Shown here one piece after another: positions 36,990 through 50,400 of a stretch of 64,000 nt of DNA. The notes under the pieces are model-generated. The model had not been told where the DNA came from, searched no databases, and was given only the letters and a program-made list of their open reading frames with translations. Source of the stretch: Phoronis australis. Lineage: Eukaryota > Phoronida > Phoronidae. How positions within the stretch are numbered: the stretch's first letter is position 1; every line of letters starts with the position of its first letter. The translations under genes were made by a program, and so were the position numbers. Location: assembly GCA_002633005.1 (NCBI GenBank), contig NMRA01000035.1:1373657-1437656 (forward strand). The letters are read 5' to 3'.

Positions 36990-39900
36990 TTATTTCTTGC
37001 TCTTCTTCTTTTTCTTCTTATTTTTAGATGAAGTCGGCGGCGTAACATCATCCCCTTCTTCCGTTATTTTTAGTTCCTCAAGCTCCTCAGTAGGGGGAGC
37101 TGCCGCCGCTACCCCTTCACCACTGACTTCCGCTGTTTCTGATGGACTCTCGCCGTTCTCCGCAGGACTCTCAGTTTTCTGAAAGACATTCAACAAGTTG
37201 CGTGCAATCCAAGTGTTAAGTAACATTCGACAACATCGACATGGTTAAGCTGTCGATGGGCACTGCAGACTAAATGCATTTCATAAAACAAATCAACACC
37301 AGTCCACCAAAATGATTCCAAAACAGACCATTGTTTCAAATTTCTAGGGAGCTGCACCCATGCAACTTAATTTAATGGTAAAGAGGAACGTTTGCACCTC
37401 CAAACCCACATCACCGTATTCTTATCCTTTAATTGGATTGTTAGATAAATTGCCCAGAATTCTGACGGCCATACTACATTGGCCTGCCAGTTCATCTAAA
37501 TGGGTGTCGTCTGAAGCAGTAATGTCCTGCCAGATCAACTGAATGGGTGTGGTCTGATGCAATAATAACCTGCCAGTTCATCTAGAGCTTAGTAATCAGT
37601 CCTCACCTGAGTGAAGAACATGAGATCGATTGCCTAAATGAAAACTTGTTTTAAAAAAATCGTTGCCTCTTAAAATCAATTTTAATGGATCCATGCCAAT
37701 ATGATCACTCAACAAACCACTAGCGGTACAGAACCATACCAATACGATCACCTTGTCAAGCCACTAGTGGAACAGAACAACTGTGCCACTATCAACACAA
37801 ACAAATAGTTGGCAATGAACATGCTTTAAGAGAACCTGTAAACAATAATAGTCATGTACGTTAGTAGTTGTGGTTTCAAAGTGTGCGAATACTACACTAT
37901 CAAGTCGGACAGCACACAAGCCACTACGCGAGATTTGAATGAGCTACCACACACACATCTTCTAGACACCCCAGGATGCACTCGGAAATCTTTGCCGAAT
38001 TTCGCTTTCAATTTTTTAAATTCTGGATAGAAGAGAAGAAACCTTCCAAGCAAACACAAACACAAAAAGAAAAGCTTAGACAACATAGAAAAGGTTCGAG
38101 ATGTGCACAGTGAAACATCACAGTGAAACATCATAGGAAACAGGATCTGCAGAAATCCACCAGTCTCCAAGCAAATTTGATGCTCACTAATGCAATACAG
38201 CGGGCTTGGTTATAACCAAGTTTCACCCGGGATAATGATGACATCGCTCAACATGCTTCAGATGTCGTGTTACAGTCAAAGTTAATCAGTGGACAGAATA
38301 CAAAGTTATGCGTGAATCTCTGTACAACAGTACGTGCTATTGAAGGGCCTGTGAACACCATAGTTCTATTGAAACCAACCAGAAATCACAGTAGTAATTA
38401 ACCACCCTTTGTAATTTCAGCCTCACTTAGATTTATGCTGATAAACAGCTTTCAAGGAGGGCTAGATGGATACAGCCTGATGATTAGTTAAAACATGACA
38501 AATTGTGTCCACAAGCACTTTGAAAGCATTGAGTAAACGAAAACAGAGAGCAGGATGTGAAGTATAGTTAGTAAAAGTAATCTTATAAATTTGATACAAC
38601 TGGACACTTGGAATAAATAACCAGCATTATAAAATAGAAACGTTGGTCACTTTAAGTAGTTACTTATTTTACTCTATGACTATCAACTGCAGAAATCAAT
38701 TTCTGCACTTTTCTTCTGTCATCACTTCGTGAATTACAATAGTTTTCAAAAAAGTTGATTTAACTCATCTGAATTTGCTTTAGTTTGTCGAAGTCACAAC
38801 AAAAATCTTAAAAAGAACCAGACAAAAAATAAGCCAGTCTCAAAATCTTCCCCGGCATTTCACAGAGTTCCAACGAAAGGGTATTTTGAAAGCTATTGTA
38901 ATGCAAACACCACAAAAAGTAAACAGGCAAGCAAAGACGAGAACCAAGTTGAAACCACAGGACCAATACTTTCAGGTTAGTAAAACTAAAACAAGATTGC
39001 ACATGCCACAAATATTCAACTTGAAACAAAGATAAAATAAGTTCGAGGAGGTTCCACATGCCAAAAAGACTACCGTGAAACTCTACAGTACACATTGTGC
39101 AACTGCAGAAAAATAAAAGAGAGTGTAATTTTGGTTAATTCAGATCTTCAATCATTTGTTTGTAATGCATCAAGACAAAGCAAGACTTACAACGTAAATT
39201 CGTAAGTACAACACAATAGGCACATGTGCAATCTCATAAGTACAGGTTACATAGAGAAGTGGATAATTAATACTTTAATAAGCAAATTAACACAAGTCAG
39301 CTTTAATAAACACCAAAAATGAAAGTGAGCAAATATATGTAAATTTATAGAGCATAGGAATTCATGCGAACCATTCTAGCAAAAGCAAGTACAAATTAGC
39401 TACAGTTAATAAATACTTAAGAAGTCCACAAAATGCTCTGGGAGAAATCAGGGCCTGGGGTCTGCAGCCTTTTTACTCGAACTCAAAGTTACTACATTCT
39501 AAGTAGTATTTTAGTACCAACTAAAATGAGTGTCAATTATTCTGTGCTGGAGCATATTGTAGTTTACAGAGAACATTGTGCAATGCTATTGTATACTTGA
39601 TGACTGCAACACTAAAGCTTTATGAAGTGCAATCTTGAAATTTCGAGTTTTTCTAGTTTGTAGTTCCAATTTAGGGGTCATAAAGTGCAAACTCATTCGC
39701 ATACTCCCAAAATTTACTTTAGAACAGAATCACAGAGTATTATTTTAAGTTCGCATTAAAGCAGAACAGAAAATGTCAAAAAAAGTTTATATTTCGTGTA
39801 AAAAGATCAGACCCTGGGCCCAGGCCAAAAGAAAAATCAAACTAATATTGAAGCACAGCAGACGTTAGTAAAACAATATAAGACCTCCCATTACCATGGC

Positions 39901-42900
39901 ACAGCAAAGTAAAATCAGAATTTGAGTCCAAAATTTAACAAAACATATTGGGAATTAGTGTAGAATAATGCCATCACCGTGGCTTGGCTTTAATTTTCCC
40001 CCAAAAAAGAAAAAATCAATTCACTATAAAGTTCCGAGTGAACTATAAATTGACAATATGCATCAATATAAGCCAAAGCAGCAATAATCAGCAAGGCCTA
40101 ATGACTACAGTGGATGCAGATTGAAAACTTTGGTGTCTCTCGGCAAGATGCTGTCTAGTTAACTCATTCTAACCTCCGACTCGGCAGTGGCATTTGTGTC
40201 GTCGTCCTTGTTGTCACCTGTTGAGAATAAAAAGTGCACGTGATTAAATAGAAAACGCAGGCACCTGAACCCGCTCTCTTACTACGCAATAAGATTCATA
40301 ATGTTCAACATTGCTACCCTACAACATCAAAATACCACATGTTCAGTGCATATTCAACGACACATTCCCCGTGACACAAATCCGTTTAAAAACAGAAATT
40401 TTGTTGAGAACCATTAGATGAAAAATGTCTCAAGAGGCTTCCCGCTCCAAGATCATGTAGCATTAAAGATTCGTATGTTTAGCACAAACTCAAATTAGAT
40501 ATAATAATCTCTATGGTAAAATCTCACCAATTTTGGACAAAGATTATTGCAAAAGACTCTACCTTTACTTTTTATTTTTCCTGGGCTTCTGAAAGAACTG
40601 TGATAGCCCAGAATTTTTCAATAAATGGTGTTGGACAGATACGGTACAGAAGATTGAAGCATCAATTTAATGTGGCTTCTCTTTAAATTTACGACAAAAT
40701 GTGATAATACTTGTACATGAAGATGTGACAATAGTCTTGTACATGAGAGTGTCATAAGATGGCACACATTTTCCACACTACACGTTATTTCCCTTCACAT
40801 TTTACCTCGCTGAAAAATGGGAAATCTCAAAAACTTCATAACCAATTGTGGCAGGAGTGCATAAGTGCAGGTCAAACACACAGAAATGGAAATTCAGGTT
40901 AGTTGTTATAGGTGAAGGACTGCCGTAAGTCAGATGCCAACACGCGAACAGGTAATCTGTTGAAATGTTCCCCTTGTGTGCTGGCGTAAAGACCAACCAT
41001 CGAGAGGCAACAGCACTTGTTCGGTGTTGGCGCTAAAACAGAGAAACCAAAGCTACGATTTCACACAACAATGCAGATGGACAGCACCGCCACCCACCAG
41101 AAGTTCTCGTACCTGCCGGTTCAACAGCTGCAGGCTCGGCAGTCTGCTCCGAATCTGACTCTGCCTTCTCGCCAACGACCGCATCGGGTGTCTTAGCCGG
41201 GACATCCTCATCAACACCAGAGTCCAACTTGGGCTCTGGCGTGGCCTCCGACACGGTTTGCTCAGCGAGTTTCTCAGAGTCAGACTTGGACAGTTCGCCG
41301 TCCTGAGCCTCTTTCGTATCGTCTGGAAGGGGCGCTTCCAACTGTTCTTCTGAAAGCCAATTCACGCGTTAATCCCATACAATCAAAAACACAGCAATAC
41401 CTAGCTCAAGCAACAACAAACCACACATGCCAAAATAAACCTCAAGCGCCTACACACATACAGTACAAGGCAGAAGGAAACAAAATCCAGTTCCCCCTGC
41501 CATGACACCTACTTCTGTTAACAGCAAAAATGGCTGGTAACAACTAATACAGAGGCAAAATTCTAATTGCAGAATGATTTGGCTATCTCACTTCTTGTCT
41601 TTTTAATTCCCGTTATTATGTCATGAGGTAAAGCTACTCTGACCAAGAGACAAAACAGAAACCTGCTGTTTCTTTTTCTAGTATATTAGCAATGGGAACT
41701 CTGGTGAGTGTCGGATATCAGATCACGATTTCCATGAGACAGATTCCAATTTCAACACAAAATTTTGCGACAAAACTATTTCTTGTTGCAAGCTGCCAAC
41801 ACATTTGACAAATGATCTGTAATCTTCATGCTAAAATCTGTATTTTGCATGTGAAAACTTGTCTGAAAATTTAAATTTCAATCAAATCATGGAGCAGTAC
41901 ACCCCAAAACAACAAATTTCATATTAATCTCAACTAAAAAATGACCTTGAAAACTCAGGTCATCCATACTTTGCCGATGGCATGGTTGATTTCACCCAAC
42001 CAGACCATACCTCAGAAGTCTTCATTATCTCTATGCAATTCCTGACACGTGCTGATGTAGGTGGTCAATTTGCTTTCCTGTTTTCTAAGTCTAATCTAAC
42101 CATGGAGTGCTAATCTCCAAAATTGTTTTCATCATTTGGACATCACCTCCAAAATGGATGAAGTCCAATAATTAAACCACGTAAGCGAGTTTTTCATTGG
42201 TCAGTCATACTAACTTCAAATGACCAATCACAACAGGGAAAGCCCGATATGCAAATTACATAATACAATATATGGAACTCAGGATAGATCCTACAGGCTG
42301 GAGCTTGCGCTAGACTATTTCTGTCGTTTACCCAATTTTTCTGGTCAATTATGCCACTTGAAAATGCCAGTAATTTTAAAGGTAAGGTATTTTTAAATTT
42401 CGAATGACATTTTAAGAGTAGCAGGTGGCAACTCTTAACTGAATGTTCAGTGTCTCATGTAACTTTGAAACAATTGCCTTCAGTTGACATTTTAACAGAT
42501 TATAATGAGTGTGGCTTATTCTATGAGAGCAACATTAAGTGTCAGTGTAAACAGTCTTCACGTTATCAATTGTCACGCAAAAGCTGAACCTCAACAGAAG
42601 ACACACAACGAATTGTTAAATCAGATAAAATTAATAACAAACACACGGAAACAATGCATTTATGGAGCAGCACGCAGCCATTGGCTATCAGTTGAATCCA
42701 AATAACACTGCACAAATCATAAGGCAGCCTTCAGCTGCATCTGGTTTTGTCATTACCTGCAGGTGTCTCTGTAGAGGCTGGGGTCTCCTCACTAGATGGC
42801 GTTGGCTCTGTAGCAGGCTCCTCCTTCGGCTCACCTTCCTCACTGGAAGTTAACAAATTCCAAATGACACACTGGAGTTGAGAACAGATATTGACGGGCT

Positions 42901-44435
42901 TTTAATTGATCAATGAGACGTCACATTAGAATAGACTGCTCAAAACAGAATGAAATCAACTAACCAACACACTTCCATTTCCAGCCAACAGGTGGATTTA
43001 ATAAATAATATAATACGCCCCAAATCCCAAACCGTAAGTCAGTGAGCATGTTTTCCATGTCAATAATCCTGTTTTACAAAGGAGTACCTCTTGTACTAAA
43101 CAAATCCCTAAGCCCATCTTACAAAGAAGCACACCCAGTAATGAGCAAATCACGCACACAATTGAAACAGCCAAGCACTGTACTAAATTAGACACTCAAA
43201 AGGGGCCAGCAGATTACTATGCACTCTCCCATAAAGGGGTGGCATTATGAAACGTACCTTATTACTATCAGAGTTTACTGCAGACAGGAAAAATATCCGC
43301 ACGTACGGCCCGGGTATACATTTGGGAAAAATGTACGTGGTTCAGTTATCTGAGATCAATCCCATTCAGCTGTCAAATTACTGCTACTGTGCTGAGAGAT
43401 ATTCAAATGATCCAAACAAAGGAGATCCAACGTTGAGCTCTCGCAACATGGCACAGCTGCGCAAGATTAATCCGTACCACAACAAACCTATATGTTCAAG
43501 AGGAAATGAACTGCCTCCAGAATGCATCAAACGTGTGCTGAAAAGAATAGTCCAACACTCCAAAACCATGTGAGGTTTTAGCTAACGTAGATAAACCAGT
43601 CCACCTACATGGACTACTATACTCACTCCATATACTCTGTGACCGTGTCTACGGTGAGGTTGGCCGATGTGTCTTGCAAGCTAGTGTCGGCTCCAGCTGA
43701 AACCGTGGTGTCATCCAGTGATGTCTTGGCAACACCTTCCGTGACCTCTTCAGTGGCGGCATCTGCTGGTTTTTCTTCCTCTTCTGTCTTAGTTTCGCCC
43801 TCAGCCTCAGCCGGCCTGGCACCAGTTGAACGAGATTAGTACCGCCACAATCAAAGTCTCACTTAATACATGTACCCGCATTATATCTATATACTTCATT
43901 TATTAGATTGGTTGGTGACACTATGCGATTGATGCTTTTCTGATACTTACCGGTATCTTACAAGAACGCCTTTCAAGTTTTAAAACAGACACTAAGGCCA
44001 ATTCAATTTTCAGTGCATGACAATATTTCTTGACATTTCTGTCACTGACCATGTGATCCTCAGTGGCGCAAATGATCAAAATGTAATATTCCGGCTTTAA
44101 AACTGCAGTATTGTATCTCAGCAGTTGTTTTTGTTTTGGTTAAGTTGTGCAAAGGCACATCTCAAAAAAATTTTATCGCAAATTGAAAGTCCAGGCACAC
44201 ATTCCTTTTTAAATACTATGGTTACGTGCATACGTACTTCTCGGCCTCTGCAACTGGCTCTGGTTCTGGCTCGGGTTCCGGCTCAGGAGGGGTTGGTCGC
44301 ATACCCTCCTTCAGTTCCAGTACACACAGGGGCACGGTCAAGTAACGTGCGGACAGAGAGAAGCGAGCGAACTCAGACGGCGAGGACAGGTAGAAGCCCT
44401 GGCCGTTCTTGGTAAAGACACAGGAAGAAATACCA
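36990..44435 (-). CDS. LLGL: LLGL acidic C-terminal tail, six exons
   Basis: After the last conserved propeller segment ([11 protein letters not shown]) in exon 44435-44238, about 270 residues remain, encoded by that exon and 43815-43636, 42842-42757, 41349-41113, 40217-40174 and 37178-36990. They are dominated by E, P, T, A, S and D ([39 protein letters not shown]) with almost no hydrophobic patches, and end in [10 protein letters not shown] then TAA. All splice phases agree, so it is one continuous tail. Human LLGL tails are shorter and do not end this way. An AATAAA on the minus strand at 36710-36705 is a good polyadenylation signal, about 280 bases past the stop. It reads as disordered and PEST-like; function unknown. 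Confidence 0.85.
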
Positions 44436-47400
44436 CTAGAAAGAACAAGGAGAGAGCAATTCAGCGACACAATTACAGGCAAGATTATACAATTTACGAT
44501 GACTCTTATTCAAAGCGCTTCTGTATTCATTCTATACTATAAACTGTAAAGACACTCCACGGAACACGACTGACTTGAAATACTCAAACTTTTTATCATA
44601 AGAATGCACTTTCATGCTTGATAAATTTCCCAAGAAATGTTTCAGCACTGCGGTATAACAAAAGTCCAGCATTACACATCGTAACAAGATATCAATGTCA
44701 TCGAGAGTTATAACTTCTACATTCTTCATAACAAACTGACACTATGAATATTTTAGTGCTTCACTGCAACACAACAACAGAATCCTCCGCTTATTCTAGC
44801 TTACAATGCAACACTTTTCATTAAAGGACCTCCTAGATTTTAACTTAGACAACAGAGGGTGTACCAGGAGGTGAAACAAGTCCGTGAGATACAGGGCGAA
44901 GCAGTGTACGCTTATATAACAGGTACTCTTTCAACAAGAGTCTCCGAACTTCTACTTTCATTCCTTTGTAGTGCTTTCTTAGCAAATCATCTTTTAGATT
45001 CATGCATTGAGAATTCCTTTCCATCTTTTGGTTCTTTAATAATATGGAGATCTGATGCTCTTAATTCAACACTTTTAGCACTATGACTCACATATAGTTC
45101 TTTGATCGCTTCATCAGGAAGATACAGCCACCAACTTGTCGTATTCCAGTTTGAAGATTGTGAATTCAATTTGACCTAACACTGTATGGGACTTAGAAAG
45201 AACAAATCGCAGTTACCCGATAATCACCCTGACGTGTTCCACACACCAACACATGGTATCAACCCAAGCCATTAGCAGAGACCACGGCATCAGTCACTCA
45301 CCTGATGTCGTCCTTGCGCAGGCACTTGTACGTGGCCTGGTTCCTGAGGCCACGGATGGAGTAGACACAGAAGTCTCCTTGGTTGGTCAGGCATGAGATG
45401 ACATTTTCACTGTAATTCTCATCTGGAAAATGTTTGCATCCACATGATGATACAGTGTAGTCACAACTTATTATCACCATTGTCATGATTACTTATTTCA
45501 TTACTAACTTTCAATGACCATAACCTTATAATACATGACCATTACATTAGATGATGGTTGTCAACCTTGTTCATGCATTCGAGGCAAGAAACACTTGGTC
45601 AAGGACTACCAACCAAAACATGACTCCACCTTGGTCTTCACAATTAAAGTTTATATTCCAAACCAGTAAGCTATACTGTCTAGTCCACAACCAACTTACT
45701 TTTCGAGTAAATGGAACACATTCAAAACGAAGCATGAATAAGAATTTGAATTAAAACTCCTAACAAAAACACCATTAGAACGTCACAGATAAATCATCAC
45801 GGATCATTTAAATGTCAAGTCCTCCTGAGCTCTATCATTTGCAGTAATTCTCAAACGGTGTTTAAAGCACACGATGAAAGGTCAATCAACACCATGGAAA
45901 CATACTATTTGTTCAGTAACTTCTGCCAAAAAAAAAAACAAAAAAATTAATTGCCACAATTATTTAGCAATACGCTATGAACCAGTCATTTAACTCACCA
46001 CTCCGACTGCGGAAATTAGTGAAGCCTATCTTCCTGACACGAGAGCCCTCTTTAGCTGTCAGCTTCCACTTTTCTTCGGCTTTCAGAGAGGGCAGTGTGA
46101 AAATCTAGGACAAAACCATTTTTAATTTGAAAGACATTTTAAAAACCATGTGATCTATCATGCTATTGCTGCCACAGTTACCAACTCAACAGTTGTGAAA
46201 TGGACATCATAAGATGCTCAGAAATTGGTGGTTCAAGTTTTTAGGGGCAAGGGTGTTATGACCGCAAGTGGCCTGATGACTCGACTATCTCAAGAAAAAA
46301 AGACACTCAATCTACCTTTACTCAAAAGAAAGGGGTTTTCGAATGTCCCTGGACCTGCCCAGACTGATTGGCAAATGCAGATTCAAAACACTTGTCTACA
46401 AGTTGCTAAATCAGAAACGAGCACTATGTTTACAAACAAAACATACAAAATTGTGTTGGGCAAACTGTCAACATGGACGCTCAACACACCATTCTTAGGA
46501 ACTTCATCAACTGTAAGGGAGAATTCTTGGAACACAGTTACAGATGAGAATTAGCAACTGATATTGTCTCATAAGAACACGCTATGTATTCCCATGTCTT
46601 ACTTTGAACTGCTCTTCTGAGCAGATGACCAGTCGATGATTGCCAGTCATGTCAGGAGCCTTGGCCCTCTGGTGGTCCACTTCAAAGGCGTCCGGCAGAG
46701 GGGTGAAGTTGCGGTCGATGCAGCCAATGGCGATGACCGGAGCATGGTGCTTTAGGTGAAGCTCTTTAGCCAGTTGGCAACCCACTGCCTCCGACTCACG
46801 CTTGTCGTTGGCGGGCAGGCCAATGGCGTACAGGAAGATGGTTCCAGCATTGGTGCCGGCCCACAGACTGGGCGTGTGTGTCGTAGCTAGGGGATTGAAG
46901 ACAACGCCGCTGATAATTTTAATACATTGTACCCAAAGAATCATTCCTCAACAGACATAACACAAATTGTAACGCCTTGCCTCCAATAAATTCCAAGTTT
47001 ATGCTACGCTTCTGCTTATCAGAGAATAGCAACTCACTGCGAAGGACCTGAGGCACATAAATAACGAAGTTTATACAGGATATGACCACTTAGAAACCTG
47101 CAAAGCTCATATCGAAGTGTGCCACTACAAACCCTGTAACTTGGCTTACCATTAAGCAAGAAGGTGTCTGTGAAGTAGACACATCGAACCATGGAGGCCA
47201 TAGCATCAGTGGGAGCTCTGGCCTCGACTGGCCGTTCAACCGTCCTGGTCTTAGAGTCTGCGTCAGTCTCAGCTGGTGTGGTGGCTGTTGGGGAGGGGGC
47301 AGGGGCCGCCTCGGCACCCTCTTCCTTCTTCTCCTGACCTCTGTGGCAGAATTAAGAATTGGCATCAGAACATGAATACGTAGGCACTGCTGAATAGTTC

Positions 47401-50400
47401 AAGCAATTACAAAACAGGCACCGGTCCACAAGGACTTGCATGATCAGAAACCAATGTAATGCAGATAGTTTCGTGGACTACAATGAACCATGTTCTGGAC
47501 TCACACACGCCTTTTTGCAGGCATATTTGTTCTTCTATAGCACCATCGTCACTTTCTAAACTTTGCATGAACTGAAACTGGTTGCAAAAACGCCGGAAAT
47601 CCCTCTCTCAGTTACCCTGCTCCAAATGCTGAAGCTAAACCAATATGACAAAGTGACTTCACAGGCTCGGTCTGAAGCCTTCAGGAAGTCACTTCTTCAT
47701 CAGTCTCAGTGAGGAACAAAATAAGACCTAAGTAAAAAGTACTGTTGCCTTTTCAAAAGAAGGCGCAGGTTTAATGCTCTTTAAGTGAAATGACCAACAG
47801 CGTGGGATTTGACCTGATCACGCACGCTGCCGTGTATTTTGAAGGATGAAGAACCCGTTACTACAGTGTTCACCTAGAGATGATCGTTTTCCAATCTTAA
47901 GACATTAGTACCTCCACCGAGGGTTGCATTATTCAGTATATCCTGTAATTCAACGTAAGCAGCCTTCCTTTCCAATCCCGCGTTAGTCATGCTTGACTAT
48001 TTCACTAGCTACACAAAGTTTTCAGGCATGCTCTAAACATACTTTTTACATCTTATTCATTGCCGAGCAACTAAACCCAATGGCTTATTTTCTTTCGAAT
48101 TATACTGATAATTGAGACTTACTCAGCCGAGGCCGAGGCCTCAGCCTTTGGCGCCTCTTCAGTCTTTGGCGTCTCAGCAGCTGCGGCGGGGGTGGACGCT
48201 GAATGGTGGCGCTGGTGTCTGCCAGACACACGCTTCTTGATACGACGGAATGAATCACGCAAACTCTTCTTGAACGACTTGCCCCGGGCAATCGTTGGCT
48301 CGCCACCACTAAGATCTAGAAAGACGGAAATACAGGTCCATTATTAATATCAGAATATATTCTGTTGAGTTTTTTTTGAATACTTTAGTTTTGGGGATAA
48401 AGCACAAAACCAATATGTTTCCCAAATGGACACGATAGCCATAAATTGGCCACAACAGGAAGATACACCAACGGTAATTCCCTAATGTATTTTGCACAGC
48501 TGCGGTGTGCAAAATAAACTGAATATACATAGTTGACTAAGTAACCCACCATTGCCAACTTCCGATGTGTGAATTTAATGAAATTAGATATGATCCCAAT
48601 CCTGCAGAAGAGTGTGGGAGATCCAACTCACCGTGAGGGTTGAGGGTACACTTCGTCACCACTTCCTTCTTCTGCAGATAGTCAAACAGCGCAAAGCCAT
48701 AGGCTGTGCCGGCAGCAACTCTGTTCAAAAAAGAGAATGGTAGCCAATCGGATACATACTTAATAGACAGTTCATTCATGAGGAAACAAAGAGAAATGAG
48801 CAGTGATCTCTTCCAAACTTAAAGATATTAAAAAAATCAAACAGTCATTATCGCAAGAGACAAGCTGGGCCAAATGCAGTGAAACATTGGAGATTGAACA
48901 CAAAATTTGACCAATTCTGTGGCATTCTACGAGTAAATTTTCAAAAAAATTTATGCATGGTTGGTCAATCTGTAACTTCACTTTTGTGGCCCAACCTAAA
49001 AACAGTGCGTTGGTATGTTAAAAGTATCACCCAACTGTACCAATCCAGTAATTCAATAACTAGATGTACTGGGGGCCATAAACCGTCGACGGACGCACCA
49101 ACCCACCATCACAACAAAAAAATGCCAAAAGTCACCACTCACAGTTGCCATTCGCTGTGGGCAGCCAGAGCGGTGCAGGCGGCTGGTGGTGATAGCTGCA
49201 TGATGCCGAGAGGCTGAAAGCCGGCAGGGAACGTCAACTCGCCCTCCTGGGTGCTCAGCGCCTCGTGACCTTTCCAAACGAAGTTGTCGCAGTCTGACAC
49301 CACGTTGACCGTGACGGCGCTGACCTCTTGTGAGCGTTCTTCACGCTCCATCTGCATGACAACTACCTGACCTGCTGTGCCGGCAACCACAAGCACCTCG
49401 CTGATCGGGCAGAGAGTGATCTTTTGGATACCCAGTCGTGGGTCATCGCTGTATGGGTCGAAGGTGCCCACCTGCAAAAAGAAAACTGTGTTTTAATAAA
49501 AACAACCACATTGACTTGAAATCAAAGCAAACTTTTACATTTATTTCAATAAAATTTAAAAAAAAACAGGAAAGGGTCATCGTAAGTTGTAGATGAACAC
49601 AGCTTGATTTGATCAATCCTACGGACACAAATAATGATAATGTAAGTTTTAGGAAGATTTCAAAAGGAAAGCGTTATGAGGCAAGTACACAACGATTAAT
49701 TCGATTTGGCAAATACCATTGACACTTGTGCTATATATTCACTTACACTTCCCACTCTACACAACACTGCACTCCCTTATCATATTATTGACAACAGAGC
49801 ACTTCCATTAACACTGCGTACCTTCCTGAAGGGGGGCCACTCTTCGTCCCCCTCGTTGGCGGTTGTGTCGCACTGGTTGTGCTCCCCAGCGAACATGTTG
49901 GACGTGCTCAACTTGTAGAGCAGTCGCATGGAGACACTCGACGCATCCCAGAACCTGACTGTACCGTCTTCATGTCTGGAAAGAACAAGAAATGGAAAAA
50001 TTTAACTGACAGCAAATTGCGGACAATGTCGAAAAACAAAAATTAAGCGCAACCGATATCCACCAGTCTCTATAAACCATGCTCTTGTGTTGAGGCATCA
50101 ATTTTATCCACATACATATTTGGGTCATTGCATTCTTGTCCTAAATATTGGTTACAATAAATTGCATGGTATTTTCCGGAGAGCCATACTGCATTGGTGA
50201 CTGAAACTAACCCACCATTAATCTGTCATTTTTTCTCAAGCCTGATAATTATGTCTAACCAGAAGGAAGGGACAAGGTGGAGACATTCTAGAGTGCAATA
50301 TATAGAGAAATCAAATACACTATTCGATGACGTTGAGTATGATGATGATGATGGTAACAAAAATGATGATAAGAAACAGCTTCGTACAGCAACACTTGGC

